Position numbers and translations under genes: made by a program. Shown one piece after another: positions 8,873 to 17,179 of a DNA stretch of 64,000 nt (position 1 is its first letter; each line of letters opens with the position of its first letter). Location of the stretch: NCBI GenBank assembly GCA_016234445.1, contig JACRBT010000018.1:1-64000 (forward strand). The letters are read 5' to 3'. The notes beneath the pieces were generated by a model, which was not told where the DNA came from, did no database searches, and saw nothing but the letters and a program-made list of their open reading frames with translations. Source of the stretch: Chloroflexota bacterium. GTDB taxonomy: Bacteria > Chloroflexota > Dehalococcoidia > Tepidiformales > Tepidiformaceae.

Positions 8873-11173
8873 TCACCCCAACGCGCGTTCGAGCATGACG
8901 CGGGCGGCGTTCCTCGCAGGGCTGTTCGTCTCCACCTGGGGGCCGACGCAGCCGGGGCAGCCGGAGTCGCAGTCGCAGGTGAGGACGACGGCGAGGCAAG
9001 CCTGGAGGAGGTCTTCGCGGACTTCGAAGAGCTTCTCGGCGAGGCCGACGCCACCGGGGATGGCGTCGTAGAGGAAGACCGTGGGCAGTTCGGCGTGGGG
9101 CGAGCGGACCTGGGCCTCGGAGCCGATGTCGCGCGCGTCGCAGAGGCAGTAGACGGCGGCGAGGTTCCTGGCGAGGTGGGCGATGCCGGCCAGGCCGGCG
9201 GCGATCTCGTCCCGGGCCAGGCCCTTCGTCGCGGATTCGGTGAAGCTGAGCCAGCAGGCGGTGGTGTGGAGGTTCTCTTCGGGGATGGCGATCTTCCCCC
9301 AGCCGACGTTCTCGTGGGTGTTGAGCTTGATCTTCTTGAAGATGGTGGCGAGGAAAGTGATCGCGACCTCGCCCAGCGCATAGCTGACGGCCCCCGCGCC
9401 CTCTTCGCGGAAGCTGTCGAGCACCTTCAGTTCCACGGCGAGCTGGGCGTCGGTGTAGTAGTTGACGGCGACGGGGGTGACGTAGGCCTTCTTGTCGTCC
9501 CAGTCGAGGTACTCCACCTGGAACTGCTGGCCGCGGTGGATGTAGATCGCGTCTTCGTGGATGAGGAGCGGCGCGCTCGGGCGGTCGCATTCGCCGATGA
9601 CCTTCGGCTGGGGCCCCTGTTCGATGATGACGAAGTTGTCGGTGCTGGCGGTTCGGAGGCTGACCTGTTCGGCCGGGTAGGCCTCGCTCATCCAGTGGTA
9701 GCGGCTGCCCGAACGCTGGAGGATGCCCTCTTCCACGAGGATGTCGAGGAGCTCGCCGGTGTGGGCGCCGAAGACCTCGCCTTCGTTGAAGGGCAGTTCG
9801 AAGGCGCCGCATTTCAGGTGGCTGGCGAGGATGAAGAGGTTGTCGGGGTCGATCAGGCCGCGCTCGACGCTGCGTTCGAAGACAAAATCGGGGTGCTTCG
9901 CGACGTACTGGTCGAGGGGGTTCGAGGACGTGACAAGGACGGAGAGCGAGGGTTCGTCGCCCCGGCCGGCGCGGCCGAACTGTTGCCAGAGGCTGGCGAG
10001 GGAGCCCGGGTAGCCGGTCACGACGCTGGCGCCGAGCCCGCCGATGTCGATCCCGAGTTCGAGGGCGTTGGTCGCCACGACCCCGCGGATGGTGCCGTCA
10101 CGGAGGCCGCGTTCGATGTTCCGGCGTTCGTTCGGGAGGTAGCCGCCGCGGTAGCCGGTCACTCTTTCGGGGTCGCCGGGCTTGCCGCGGAGGGTTTCGC
10201 GCAGGTAGGTGAGGAGGAGTTCGACGCGGACCCGGCTGGGCGCGAAGACGATGGTCTGGACCTGGGCGCGGATGAGGCGGGCGGCGATGTCGCGTGCGGA
10301 CTTGAGCGCCGACTGGCGGATGCCCAGTTCCTTGTTGACCACGGGCGGGTTGTGGATGACGACGACGCGCTCGGCGGCGGGGGCGCCGTTGTCGTCGACG
10401 AGCTCCACCGTGTCGCCGACGAGGGCGGTGGCGAGCTCGCCGGGGTTGCCGATGGTCGCCGAGCAAAGGATGAAGGTGGGGTTCGAACCGTAGAACTGGC
10501 AGATTCGCCGCAGCCGCCGGAGGACGTTGGCGAGATGGCTGCCGAAGACGCCGCGGTAGGTGTGGAGTTCGTCGATGACAACGTAGTCAAGGCTTTCGAA
10601 GAGCTTCGACCACTTCGTGTGGTGGGGGAGGATGCCGGAGTGGAGCATGTCCGGGTTCGTGAGGACGATGTGGCCGGCGGTGCGGACGGCGCGGCGGGCG
10701 TCGGCGGGGGTGTCGCCGTCGTAGGTGAAGGTGCCGATCTCTTCGCCGAGGGCGGTGATCAGGCCGTGGAGCTCTTCCAGCTGGTCCTGGGCAAGTGCCT
10801 TCGTCGGGAAGAGGTACATCGCCCGGGCGGAGCGGTCGCGGAGGATGGTGCTGAGGACGGGAGCGTTGTAGCAGAGGGTCTTGCCGCTGGCGGTGGGGGT
10901 GACGACAACCGTGTTCGCACCGGCGAGGGCGTGTTCGATGGCGCGTGCCTGGTGGATGTAGGGGTGGGAGATGCCCCGCTTGCGGAGGACGGCGAGGAGG
11001 CGCTCGTCGACGCCATCGGGCCATTCGGCGTAGCGCGGGGGGCGCTCGTCGATCCGGCGGACGGTGGTGTCGGTGGGCTTGGCCTGGAGATCGGCGACGA
11101 CCGACTCGGCGATGATCGCGGGCGGGATGGGGCGCACCGCGGCGACGGGATAGGCTGGCGGCGGCTTAGGCAT
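8873..11173 (-). CDS. MrfA/YprA-family DEAD/DEAH-box helicase with C-terminal zinc cluster
   Basis: A 766-residue superfamily 2 helicase. It has an N-terminal Q-type region (RGISHPYIHQARAIEHAL), Walker A VVTPTASGKTLCYNAPVL, a DEAH-like box (YVVIDELHTYRG, so DELH), SAT motif (ILCSATIGNPGEL) and motif VI (WQQFGRAGRGDE). The C-terminal domain ends in a cysteine cluster (CDCDSGCPGCVGP), typical of the YprA/MrfA/Hrq1 group. Bacillus MrfA unwinds 3'-5' and acts with the exonuclease MrfB in repair of mitomycin C lesions. No MrfB-like gene is adjacent; the coupled downstream gene is the small membrane protein at 8376-8867. Confidence 0.9.
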   Translation of the reverse strand: MPKPPPAYPVAAVRPIPPAIIAESVVADLQAKPTDTTVRRIDERPPRYAEWPDGVDERLLAVLRKRGISHPYIHQARAIEHALAGANTVVVTPTASGKTLCYNAPVLSTILRDRSARAMYLFPTKALAQDQLEELHGLITALGEEIGTFTYDGDTPADARRAVRTAGHIVLTNPDMLHSGILPHHTKWSKLFESLDYVVIDELHTYRGVFGSHLANVLRRLRRICQFYGSNPTFILCSATIGNPGELATALVGDTVELVDDNGAPAAERVVVIHNPPVVNKELGIRQSALKSARDIAARLIRAQVQTIVFAPSRVRVELLLTYLRETLRGKPGDPERVTGYRGGYLPNERRNIERGLRDGTIRGVVATNALELGIDIGGLGASVVTGYPGSLASLWQQFGRAGRGDEPSLSVLVTSSNPLDQYVAKHPDFVFERSVERGLIDPDNLFILASHLKCGAFELPFNEGEVFGAHTGELLDILVEEGILQRSGSRYHWMSEAYPAEQVSLRTASTDNFVIIEQGPQPKVIGECDRPSAPLLIHEDAIYIHRGQQFQVEYLDWDDKKAYVTPVAVNYYTDAQLAVELKVLDSFREEGAGAVSYALGEVAITFLATIFKKIKLNTHENVGWGKIAIPEENLHTTACWLSFTESATKGLARDEIAAGLAGIAHLARNLAAVYCLCDARDIGSEAQVRSPHAELPTVFLYDAIPGGVGLAEKLFEVREDLLQACLAVVLTCDCDSGCPGCVGPQVETNSPARNAARVMLERALG

Positions 11174-11306
11174 GGCGCAAGCGAGAGTGCAGCGGTCCGA
11201 TCATCCTGGAAGCCTCGATCCGCACGGATGTTCGAAAGTATGCGCGCGGCCGGGGCCGGCGGTCAATCCTTCGGGTCGTGACCGGACTCGCAGGCCTGGC
11301 CCGGGT

Positions 11307-12335
11307 TCAGGGGCGAACGGCCGCCCCGCCCCGCAGCGACGCCGTGACGCGGTGGAGGTGCCCGAAGATCTCGCGGTAGGCCATGAGCAGGCCCGTCGAG
11401 TGGTAGGGCACGGACTCCTTTTCGCAGAAGGCCCGGACGATGCCCTCGGCCCGCGAGAGGTTGTTTCGCGGCATCGTCGGGAAGAGGTGGTGTTCGATCT
11501 GGTAGTTGAGGCCGCCGTACCAGAAGTCGCTCCACCAGTGGCCGCGGACGTTCCGGGAGGTGAGAACCTGTTCGCGGAAGAAGTCGAGGCGGCTGTCGGC
11601 TTCGATCAGGGGCATGCCCTTGTGGTTCGAGGCGAAGACGGAGCTGTTGTAGACGCCCCAGACGACGTGATGGACGGCGGCGAAGGCGAGGGCGATCTCC
11701 CAGGAGCCGAGGAAGACCAGCAGCGCCCCGTAGGCGGCGTAGTGGACGCCGAGCACCAGTCCTTCGACCAGCGGCCGCCGGGACTTGCCGGTGAGGACGT
11801 GAAGGGCACTGTTCCAGCGCATGTTGAGGGCCTGGAAGGGGAGGAGCATCGGGAAGACGAAAGCCTGCATCGCCATGATCGGGCGCAGCAGGCGGGCGCG
11901 CGTCGCGATCTGGCCGGCCGAAAACACGATCATCGGGAACTGGATGTCGGGGTCGGCGTCGACGTGGTTCGGGGTGGCGTGATGCTGGTTGTGCTTGGTG
12001 GTCCACCACGTGTGGCTGATCCCGAGGAGGAGGTTGCCGAAGACGAGCCGGGCGATCGCGTTCGCACGGGCGCCGCGGAAGCCCTGCTTGTGGCCGACTT
12101 CGTGGGCGAGCAGGGCGATCTGGGTGGAGCCGAAGCCGAGGAGGATGGCGTCGGCGAGGAGGAGCCAGGTGTTCGAAACGACGAGGGCGATGGCAATCCC
12201 GGCGGCGAGCGTGCCGATCGAGACGGTGGTCTTCATCCAGTAGTAGGCGGGCTGGGCGTCGAGCAGTCCCTCGGCGGCCACGAGGCGCTTGAGCTGTGCG
12301 TAGGGGAGGGTCTGCGATGCAGGCGGTTGCGACAC
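11307..12335 (-). CDS. Membrane fatty acid desaturase
   Basis: A 342-residue integral membrane di-iron desaturase. The three histidine boxes are visible: HEVGH (about 78-82), HNQHH (about 115-119) and, near the C-terminus, YQIEHHLF. Hydrophobic segments flank them (TTVSIGTLAAGIAIALVVS, WLLLADAILLGFGSTQIALL). The last box with Gln before HH is typical of acyl-lipid (front-end-like) desaturases. I chose GTG 12335 because CAGGAG lies ten bases upstream and the protein is then of normal length. The frame runs on upstream only through GC-rich non-coding sequence. Regiospecificity cannot be told. Confidence 0.88.
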   Translation of the reverse strand: MSQPPASQTLPYAQLKRLVAAEGLLDAQPAYYWMKTTVSIGTLAAGIAIALVVSNTWLLLADAILLGFGSTQIALLAHEVGHKQGFRGARANAIARLVFGNLLLGISHTWWTTKHNQHHATPNHVDADPDIQFPMIVFSAGQIATRARLLRPIMAMQAFVFPMLLPFQALNMRWNSALHVLTGKSRRPLVEGLVLGVHYAAYGALLVFLGSWEIALAFAAVHHVVWGVYNSSVFASNHKGMPLIEADSRLDFFREQVLTSRNVRGHWWSDFWYGGLNYQIEHHLFPTMPRNNLSRAEGIVRAFCEKESVPYHSTGLLMAYREIFGHLHRVTASLRGGAAVRP

Positions 12336-12622
12336 GATGTGCGGACTCCTGTGCTTCGGGGCCGACCGTTGGCGCCCGGGCCCGCAAATCCAGAGAGGCT
12401 TCCTCGTTCGACTCGCCTGTTCCTGCCATGGGGCAACGCCCGCCGGGTGTGCGGCGCGCACGCTTTCGGCCTCCGCGGCGGTCTGCCGGGGAGCGAATCT
12501 CGCACGTCCATGGGAGGTCAGATGGGGAGAGTGTTGGTTGCCAGCTTCGCCTGCGGGGGAAAGACTGATTCCACCCTCCGGGGTGTTCGTTCTCACCGTA
12601 CCACACTGTCGCCCCAGCAGGG
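12336..12622 (-). other. Long non-coding leader before the desaturase, possibly structured
   Basis: There are 287 bp without a gene between the glycosyltransferase stop and the desaturase start. Reading toward the desaturase, TACGGT (12600-12595) could be a -10. Soon after it comes a short hairpin CACCC-CGGA-GGGTG (12573-12586 on the plus strand). The transcript leader would be about 250 bases. I could not match it to a known riboswitch class. Confidence 0.35.
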
Positions 12623-13738
12623 TTAAGTGGCGGCGGCCGTCGCTTCGTAGGCGGCCAGCAGCCGGGGGAAGACTGCGGCCGGGGCGTAAAGGGCCGCCCG
12701 CCCGAGACCCCGCTCGCGAAGGTTCGCCCGCAGTGCCGGGTCTTCGATGACGGCGGCGAGGGCGCGGGCAAACGGCGCGACCGCCCCCGGCGTGCCGGGC
12801 GCCGTCTCCCCGCCGAGGGAGACGACGGTGGCCGCATCCCCGGCGACTTCCGGGAGTGCCCCGCCGTCGGCGGTGACGACCGGGAGCCCGGCCGCCATCG
12901 CTTCGACCACGGGCATCCCGAAGCCTTCGCAGAGACTGGGTTGGGCGAGCACGGTGCAGGCGTTGTAGGCATGGACCACGGTTTCGCGGCTGACGGTGCC
13001 CAGTTCGGTGATCCGTCCGGCGACCCCAAGCCGTTCCGCGAGGGCGCGCTGGGCGCGGGTCAGCGGCGCACCGAGCCGCACGAGGTTCGCGCCCCGCAAC
13101 GGCGGCTCCGCAAGCGCGGCGAGGAGGAGTTCGAGGTTCTTGTAGGCCGCTGAAGCGCCGATGCTGAACACCCGCGGCCCCGGCGGCAGCTGGATGCCCC
13201 GCTCCCGGAGCCACGTTTCGCTGTCGTCGCAGGGGCGCAAGTCTTCGCCGACCATCACGGGGACGACGGAGACCCGGGCGGGGTCGAACCCGAATCGGGC
13301 GACGACGTCGCGCTTCGACGCCTCAGAGACGGCGATGATGTGGTTGGCCCGGCGCATCCCGGCGAGCGGCCCCCGGAGGAGCCAGCGCTGAACGTGGCCG
13401 TCGGAGGCCGCCGGCAGGGTGAAGAGCATGACGTCGTGGCAGGTGACCACGACGGGGGTGCCGCGGAGGCGGGCAACATGGTGGCCAAGCCCCTGGTCGG
13501 TGAGGTGGACGACGTCGAATCCGGCGGCCGCCTCGCGCCCGGGCGCGCGTTCGTGGCGTAGGCGTTCGAGGATGGGGCCGGCAATGGGTGGCCGCCACCA
13601 GGGCGCGCTGGTCGTCTCGATGGTGACGCCGCCCGTGCCCGAGAGCCCGCCGATGGCCCGGGTGTAGTTGGTGATGCTGTGCCAGTCCCCGTGGGGGTAG
13701 GGGCCGACGACGAGGACGCGGCTGACGGGAGGGCGCAT
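12623..13738 (-). CDS. Glycosyltransferase (GT4 type)
   Basis: A 371-residue GT-B glycosyltransferase that moves a sugar from a nucleotide donor. The N-terminal domain begins VSRVLVVGPYPHGDWHSITN. Its acceptor side includes VVVTCHDVMLF and IIAVSEASKRDVV. The donor-binding side has RVFSIGASAAYKNLELLLAA and the GT4 signature CEGFGMPVVEAMAAGLPVV with the E-x7-E pattern. ATG 13738 is chosen because TACCAT sits seven bases upstream. It is divergent from the kinase-like gene at 13827. Acceptor and sugar are unknown. Confidence 0.9.
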   Translation of the reverse strand: MRPPVSRVLVVGPYPHGDWHSITNYTRAIGGLSGTGGVTIETTSAPWWRPPIAGPILERLRHERAPGREAAAGFDVVHLTDQGLGHHVARLRGTPVVVTCHDVMLFTLPAASDGHVQRWLLRGPLAGMRRANHIIAVSEASKRDVVARFGFDPARVSVVPVMVGEDLRPCDDSETWLRERGIQLPPGPRVFSIGASAAYKNLELLLAALAEPPLRGANLVRLGAPLTRAQRALAERLGVAGRITELGTVSRETVVHAYNACTVLAQPSLCEGFGMPVVEAMAAGLPVVTADGGALPEVAGDAATVVSLGGETAPGTPGAVAPFARALAAVIEDPALRANLRERGLGRAALYAPAAVFPRLLAAYEATAAAT

Positions 13739-13745
13739 TCGCCGG

Positions 13746-13751
13746 ATGGTA
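13746..13751 (-). promoter_or_regulatory. -10 element TACCAT (leaderless layout)
   Basis: On the minus strand TACCAT ends seven bases before the ATG at 13738, with no ribosome binding site between. Confidence 0.5.
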
Positions 13752-13812
13752 CCTGTCCGCCACCCGGCGGAGAAGGGCGGCGGGCACGGGTGCCCGGACG
13801 GGGCCGCCGCCG

Positions 13813-13818
13813 TAGGAT
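13813..13818 (+). promoter_or_regulatory. -10 element TAGGAT (leaderless layout)
   Basis: TAGGAT ends eight bases before ATG 13827. It is back to back with the promoter of the glycosyltransferase, 62 bp away. Confidence 0.45.
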
Positions 13819-13826
13819 CCCCGTTC

Positions 13827-14672
13827 ATGGTCACGCGGAAGCCCACAAACCCAGGGGTGGCCCCCGGTCTGCGGCGGGAACTGGCGGAAGCCGGGTTCTC
13901 CGTCGCCCGCTGGGGGCACGCGGGGGAAGGCTGGGAGGCGGTCTCCCATTCACTAACGCTGGACGACGGGCGGGAGCTGGTCTTGAAGGTGGCCCGGGAG
14001 GGGGTCCCCGATGTGGCCGTCCCGATCGAGGCAGAGGCGGAGGCACTCCAAGCGTTCGCCGCGGCCCTCGACCCGGCCGGGACGGTGCACGCCCCCCGGG
14101 TGCTCCACATCTCCCGCGAGCACCACGCCTACCTGATGGAGCAGGCGCCGGGGGCCACGCTCTTCCGGTACGTCCTGAAGCCGTGGCTGCCGCGGGGATG
14201 GGAGACGACCCTGGCGCGGAGGCTCGTGGATGGCCTGGCTATCTACCACGGCAGCTTCCGCGAACCCTTCGGCGACTTCCATCCAGGGAACGTGGTGGTC
14301 GGCGGGTCCGTCGAGCCCTGGTTCCTGGACCCCGTCGCGAGGCACCAGGCAACGCTGATGCGCGACCAGGCGGGAGCGTTCGCGCCCGGCGCGGCGGACG
14401 TGGGTCTCTTCGTCTTCAAGGTCGTATCGCGCGTGCCCCGCCCGGCGGCGGTGACCCCGTGGGCAGTGTGGCGGCTGGTGTGGCTCTCACGAAGCCTCGT
14501 CCGCGAGGCAGGCGCGCGTTTCGCCCCCGGAAACGAAGCGGCATTCGAGGCGGCCGTGCGCGACGTCGCCCTCGCCCACCTTGCGGTGCTCGATGCCCAG
14601 CGATGGCCCCGCGACCGGGCCTCCGCATTCGCCGGGCGGAAGCTCCTCCGGGTGGTCCTACGGCGCGCCTGA
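13827..14672 (+). CDS. Protein-kinase-fold phosphotransferase, substrate unknown
   Basis: A 281-residue protein with kinase-like landmarks: a nucleotide-lysine strand (RELVLKVARE, about 50-59), a catalytic-loop-like FGDFHPGNVVV and a metal-site-like WFLDPVARH. This pattern fits the aminoglycoside/LPS-kinase group more than Ser/Thr kinases. The start at 13827 is set by the TAGGAT element; the open frame upstream runs into the promoter. The last 15 bp overlap the convergent GMC oxidoreductase gene. The neighbouring glycosyltransferase suggests a surface-glycan role, but this is inference. Confidence 0.65.
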   Translation: MVTRKPTNPGVAPGLRRELAEAGFSVARWGHAGEGWEAVSHSLTLDDGRELVLKVAREGVPDVAVPIEAEAEALQAFAAALDPAGTVHAPRVLHISREHHAYLMEQAPGATLFRYVLKPWLPRGWETTLARRLVDGLAIYHGSFREPFGDFHPGNVVVGGSVEPWFLDPVARHQATLMRDQAGAFAPGAADVGLFVFKVVSRVPRPAAVTPWAVWRLVWLSRSLVREAGARFAPGNEAAFEAAVRDVALAHLAVLDAQRWPRDRASAFAGRKLLRVVLRRA

Positions 14673-16247
14673 GAGCCCGGCGAGGTGGTCGGCGAGGCGG
14701 ATGGCGAGCGCGACCAGCGTCAGTGTCACGGTCGTGGCGCCGGCCGTGGGCATGACCGAGCTGCCGGCGACGAAGAGGTTCTCGGTGCTGTGGACGCGGC
14801 AATCCGGGTCGACGACGCCTTCGCCGGGGTTGGCGTGCATCCGCGTGGTGCCGATGTGGTGCCAGCAGCCGACGGGGGTCGGCGGGGGCGAGGTGTCGCC
14901 CCAGAGGTCCGTGAGCTGTCCCAGCCCGGCGGCCGCGAACTGCCCGGCGAGGAGTTCCTGGGTGCGGCGGAGGCTGCGGTAGTCGAGCTCGCCGAGCCGC
15001 CAGTCGAGCCGCGCCCGCCGCAGGCCAAACGCGTCCCGGGCGCGGTCGAGGGTCACCCGGCTCCGGGGGTTCGGCGCCTGCTCGGCGGTCGTGACGAGGC
15101 TCAACACGGGCTGCCCCCGGCTGCCGCGATGAAGCGCCCTGCGGGTGATGGCGCGGGCCACGTCCGGGAATCCGCGGGCGACGGTCGCTGCGTGGCCGCG
15201 AACGTGGCCGGTGCCGCGCCCCATCCGGGCGCCTTCGAACAGTTCCGCGAATGAGCGAACCCCGGGCGAGGTGAAGAGCGGCTCCCGCGGGAGGAAGGTG
15301 GTGACGCTGTTGAGCAGACCTTCCTCCGCGATGACGCGGTCGCTGAGCCGGAGCGCCCCGAGGACGACGTTCCCGCCTGCCTGGTGACGGCGATAGAAGC
15401 CGAGGCGGTCGAGGAGTCCCGGGCCGGCGGGATGGAGGACGCCCGAGTCGAGTTGGACGTGCTCCGTGAACGTGCGCCCAACGAGGCCGTGCTCGTTGCC
15501 GATCCGGGCGTTGAGGAGGAGCCGGGCGTTTTCGATCCCGCCGCCGGCCAGGACGAAGTGCTTCGCGCGGACGCTGAACCTGGCCCCGCCCGTCCCCGCC
15601 ACCTGGAGGCTCCGGACCCGCAGGGGCCCGCCCTCGGCATCGAATCCAACCGCCGTGGCATTCAGGATCAGGTCGACGTTTGGAGCGTCGCGCAGTTCGG
15701 CGAAGCAGTCGAGGAACGCCGTTGAGGGCGCCATCAGGCAGGCGACGGTCTCGACGACTCCGCCCGGCAGGTCGAGGAGGGGCGTGGAGCCGGGGTCGGA
15801 CAGGCGCGCGGGGTCGTAGACCGGGTCCGGGATGCCGGCGGCGATGTGGGCGCGTTCGTAGAAGGGCCTGAGGGTGGCCGCGTCGAAGGGCCAGCCGCTC
15901 CCGGGGACGTGCGGGCGCTCCGCGAAGTCGAGCGCGTCCAGGGGCCGGCAGCGGAGGCCGCCGTCGACCGACCAGCCACGCTTCGGCTTGAGCCAGTGGT
16001 GAGATGTGCCTCCGAAGGCGCGCGTCCGGGCGCGCGCGAGGGGGAAGTAGGGGAGGCCGCGGTTCTTGCCCCGGAAATGAAGCTGGTTGCGGATGCTCCA
16101 ACGGGCGCCGCCGCTTTCAAGCAGGCAGACCCGGAGGCCACGCCCGGCGAGTTCACGCGCGAGCGTGATCCCCGCGGGTCCGGCCCCGGCCACACAGACG
16201 TCGGCGTCCCGGACGCTCCCGCCGAGTTCGCGGCCGTCGCTCAGCAT
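14658..16247 (-). CDS. GMC-family FAD oxidoreductase
   Basis: A 529-residue flavoprotein. The N-terminal Rossmann motif is VCVAGAGPAGITLARELAGR. A substrate domain follows, and the C-terminal GMC domain has GCWHHIGTTRMHANPGEGVV and NLFVAGSSVMPTAGATTVTL. Family members oxidise alcohols, sugars or sterols with FAD and oxygen or another acceptor. The start is ATG 16247 (MLSDGREL), giving a normal distance to the FAD motif. Its 3' end overlaps the convergent kinase-like gene by 15 bp. Confidence 0.88.
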   Translation of the reverse strand: MLSDGRELGGSVRDADVCVAGAGPAGITLARELAGRGLRVCLLESGGARWSIRNQLHFRGKNRGLPYFPLARARTRAFGGTSHHWLKPKRGWSVDGGLRCRPLDALDFAERPHVPGSGWPFDAATLRPFYERAHIAAGIPDPVYDPARLSDPGSTPLLDLPGGVVETVACLMAPSTAFLDCFAELRDAPNVDLILNATAVGFDAEGGPLRVRSLQVAGTGGARFSVRAKHFVLAGGGIENARLLLNARIGNEHGLVGRTFTEHVQLDSGVLHPAGPGLLDRLGFYRRHQAGGNVVLGALRLSDRVIAEEGLLNSVTTFLPREPLFTSPGVRSFAELFEGARMGRGTGHVRGHAATVARGFPDVARAITRRALHRGSRGQPVLSLVTTAEQAPNPRSRVTLDRARDAFGLRRARLDWRLGELDYRSLRRTQELLAGQFAAAGLGQLTDLWGDTSPPPTPVGCWHHIGTTRMHANPGEGVVDPDCRVHSTENLFVAGSSVMPTAGATTVTLTLVALAIRLADHLAGLSGAP

Positions 16248-16332
16248 CGTCGGGCCCGGCTCGCGGGGTTGTCTCGCCTCATCGCGCTCTAGCGTCGGAC
16301 TTGCGGGCCGGGGAGTCCAGAGGCCACGTTGG

Positions 16333-17097
16333 TTACGGCGCGGCGCAGGTGAGCCACCACGTCCGGTGGAGGACGGCGAGAGGCTCGGCCGGGAAGTCGC
16401 GGGCGAGGACCGCGGCGTGCTCGGCGTCGAAGGCAGCGACGGCGTCCGGCGGGAGACTCGCGGCGATGCCGGCGCTTGCCCGGACGCGACCCCGCCAGTC
16501 TTCGTGGCTGTAGGGGACGTCGACGTCGAAGGAGCGGGTCTCGAGGTCACCGAAGCCGGCGCCGGCGACGTCGCCGAGCCAGGCGGCGTGGAAGCCGTCA
16601 CCGCCGCCCATCTTCCAGGCGGGGTTGTGTTTTTCGATGAGCCGTTCGGTCATGAAGGCGACGTTGCCGGGGAGGGGGATCCAGTCGAAGTGGCAGATCA
16701 CGAGGCGGCCGCCGGGGACGAGGAGCCGCCGTACCTCGGCTGCCGCCCGTGGCCGGTCGAACCAGTGCCAGCATTGCCCGGCGGTAACGACGTCGAAGGC
16801 GTGGGCGGGCAGGCCGGTGTCTTCGGCCCGGGCGGCGAGGTAGCGGACGCCGACCCCGGCTGCTTCGTCGAGCTTCGCCGCTGCCTCGAGCTGGGCCTCG
16901 GCCGGGTCGACCGCGGTGACGTCGCAGCCGCGGAGGGCGAAACTCCGGGCGACGGTGCCCGTCCCCGTGCCGAGGTCGAGGACACGCTGACCGGGAAGGC
17001 CGATCCCCGCTTCGGCCAGGAGGTCGTACATGCGGGCGGGGAAGCCGGCGCGGTGACGGGCGTAGTCGGAGGCGGTCTTGCCGAAGTCGATCTTCAC
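16333..17097 (-). CDS. Class I SAM-dependent methyltransferase
   Basis: A 254-residue small-molecule methyltransferase of the UbiE/COQ5-like type. SAM motif I is RVLDLGTGTGTVARSFALRG, motif II includes DVTAVDPAEAQLEAAAKLDE, and DVVTAGQCWHWFDRPRAAAE and LLVPGGRLVI follow. The frame can be extended to 17151, but that start is a TTG lying inside the operator/promoter. GTG 17097 (VKIDFGKTASDYARHRAGFP) gives the classic N-terminus. Two TGTATACA palindromes cover its promoter, so it is probably the target of a dedicated regulator. Substrate unknown. Confidence 0.85.
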   Translation of the reverse strand: MKIDFGKTASDYARHRAGFPARMYDLLAEAGIGLPGQRVLDLGTGTGTVARSFALRGCDVTAVDPAEAQLEAAAKLDEAAGVGVRYLAARAEDTGLPAHAFDVVTAGQCWHWFDRPRAAAEVRRLLVPGGRLVICHFDWIPLPGNVAFMTERLIEKHNPAWKMGGGDGFHAAWLGDVAGAGFGDLETRSFDVDVPYSHEDWRGRVRASAGIAASLPPDAVAAFDAEHAAVLARDFPAEPLAVLHRTWWLTCAAP

Positions 17098-17123
17098 GGG
17101 CGCCCTCAGGGTGGGTTGGAGTA

Positions 17124-17151
17124 ATTGTATACAAAAACTCTCTGTATACAA
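17124..17151 (-). promoter_or_regulatory. Promoter with twin TGTATACA operators
   Basis: A perfect palindrome TTGTATACAA (17125-17134) and a second TGTATACA (17143-17150) have centres 17 bp apart. On the minus strand they coincide with a -35 TTGTAT (17151-17146) and a -10 TACAAT (17129-17124), with a 16-bp spacer. A bound regulator would block polymerase. TTGTATACAA fits the T-N-G-T-N3-A-C-N-A pattern known for FadR/FCD-type GntR repressors. No GntR gene is in this window. Confidence 0.65.
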
Positions 17152-17179
17152 AGGTGCCCCCGACGAGCCGGCTCCGCTC

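Noticed and set aside
17098-17151. Longer start for the methyltransferase (TTG 17151)
   Set aside because: The added residues would be encoded by the promoter and operator palindromes. GTG 17097 gives the normal family N-terminus.
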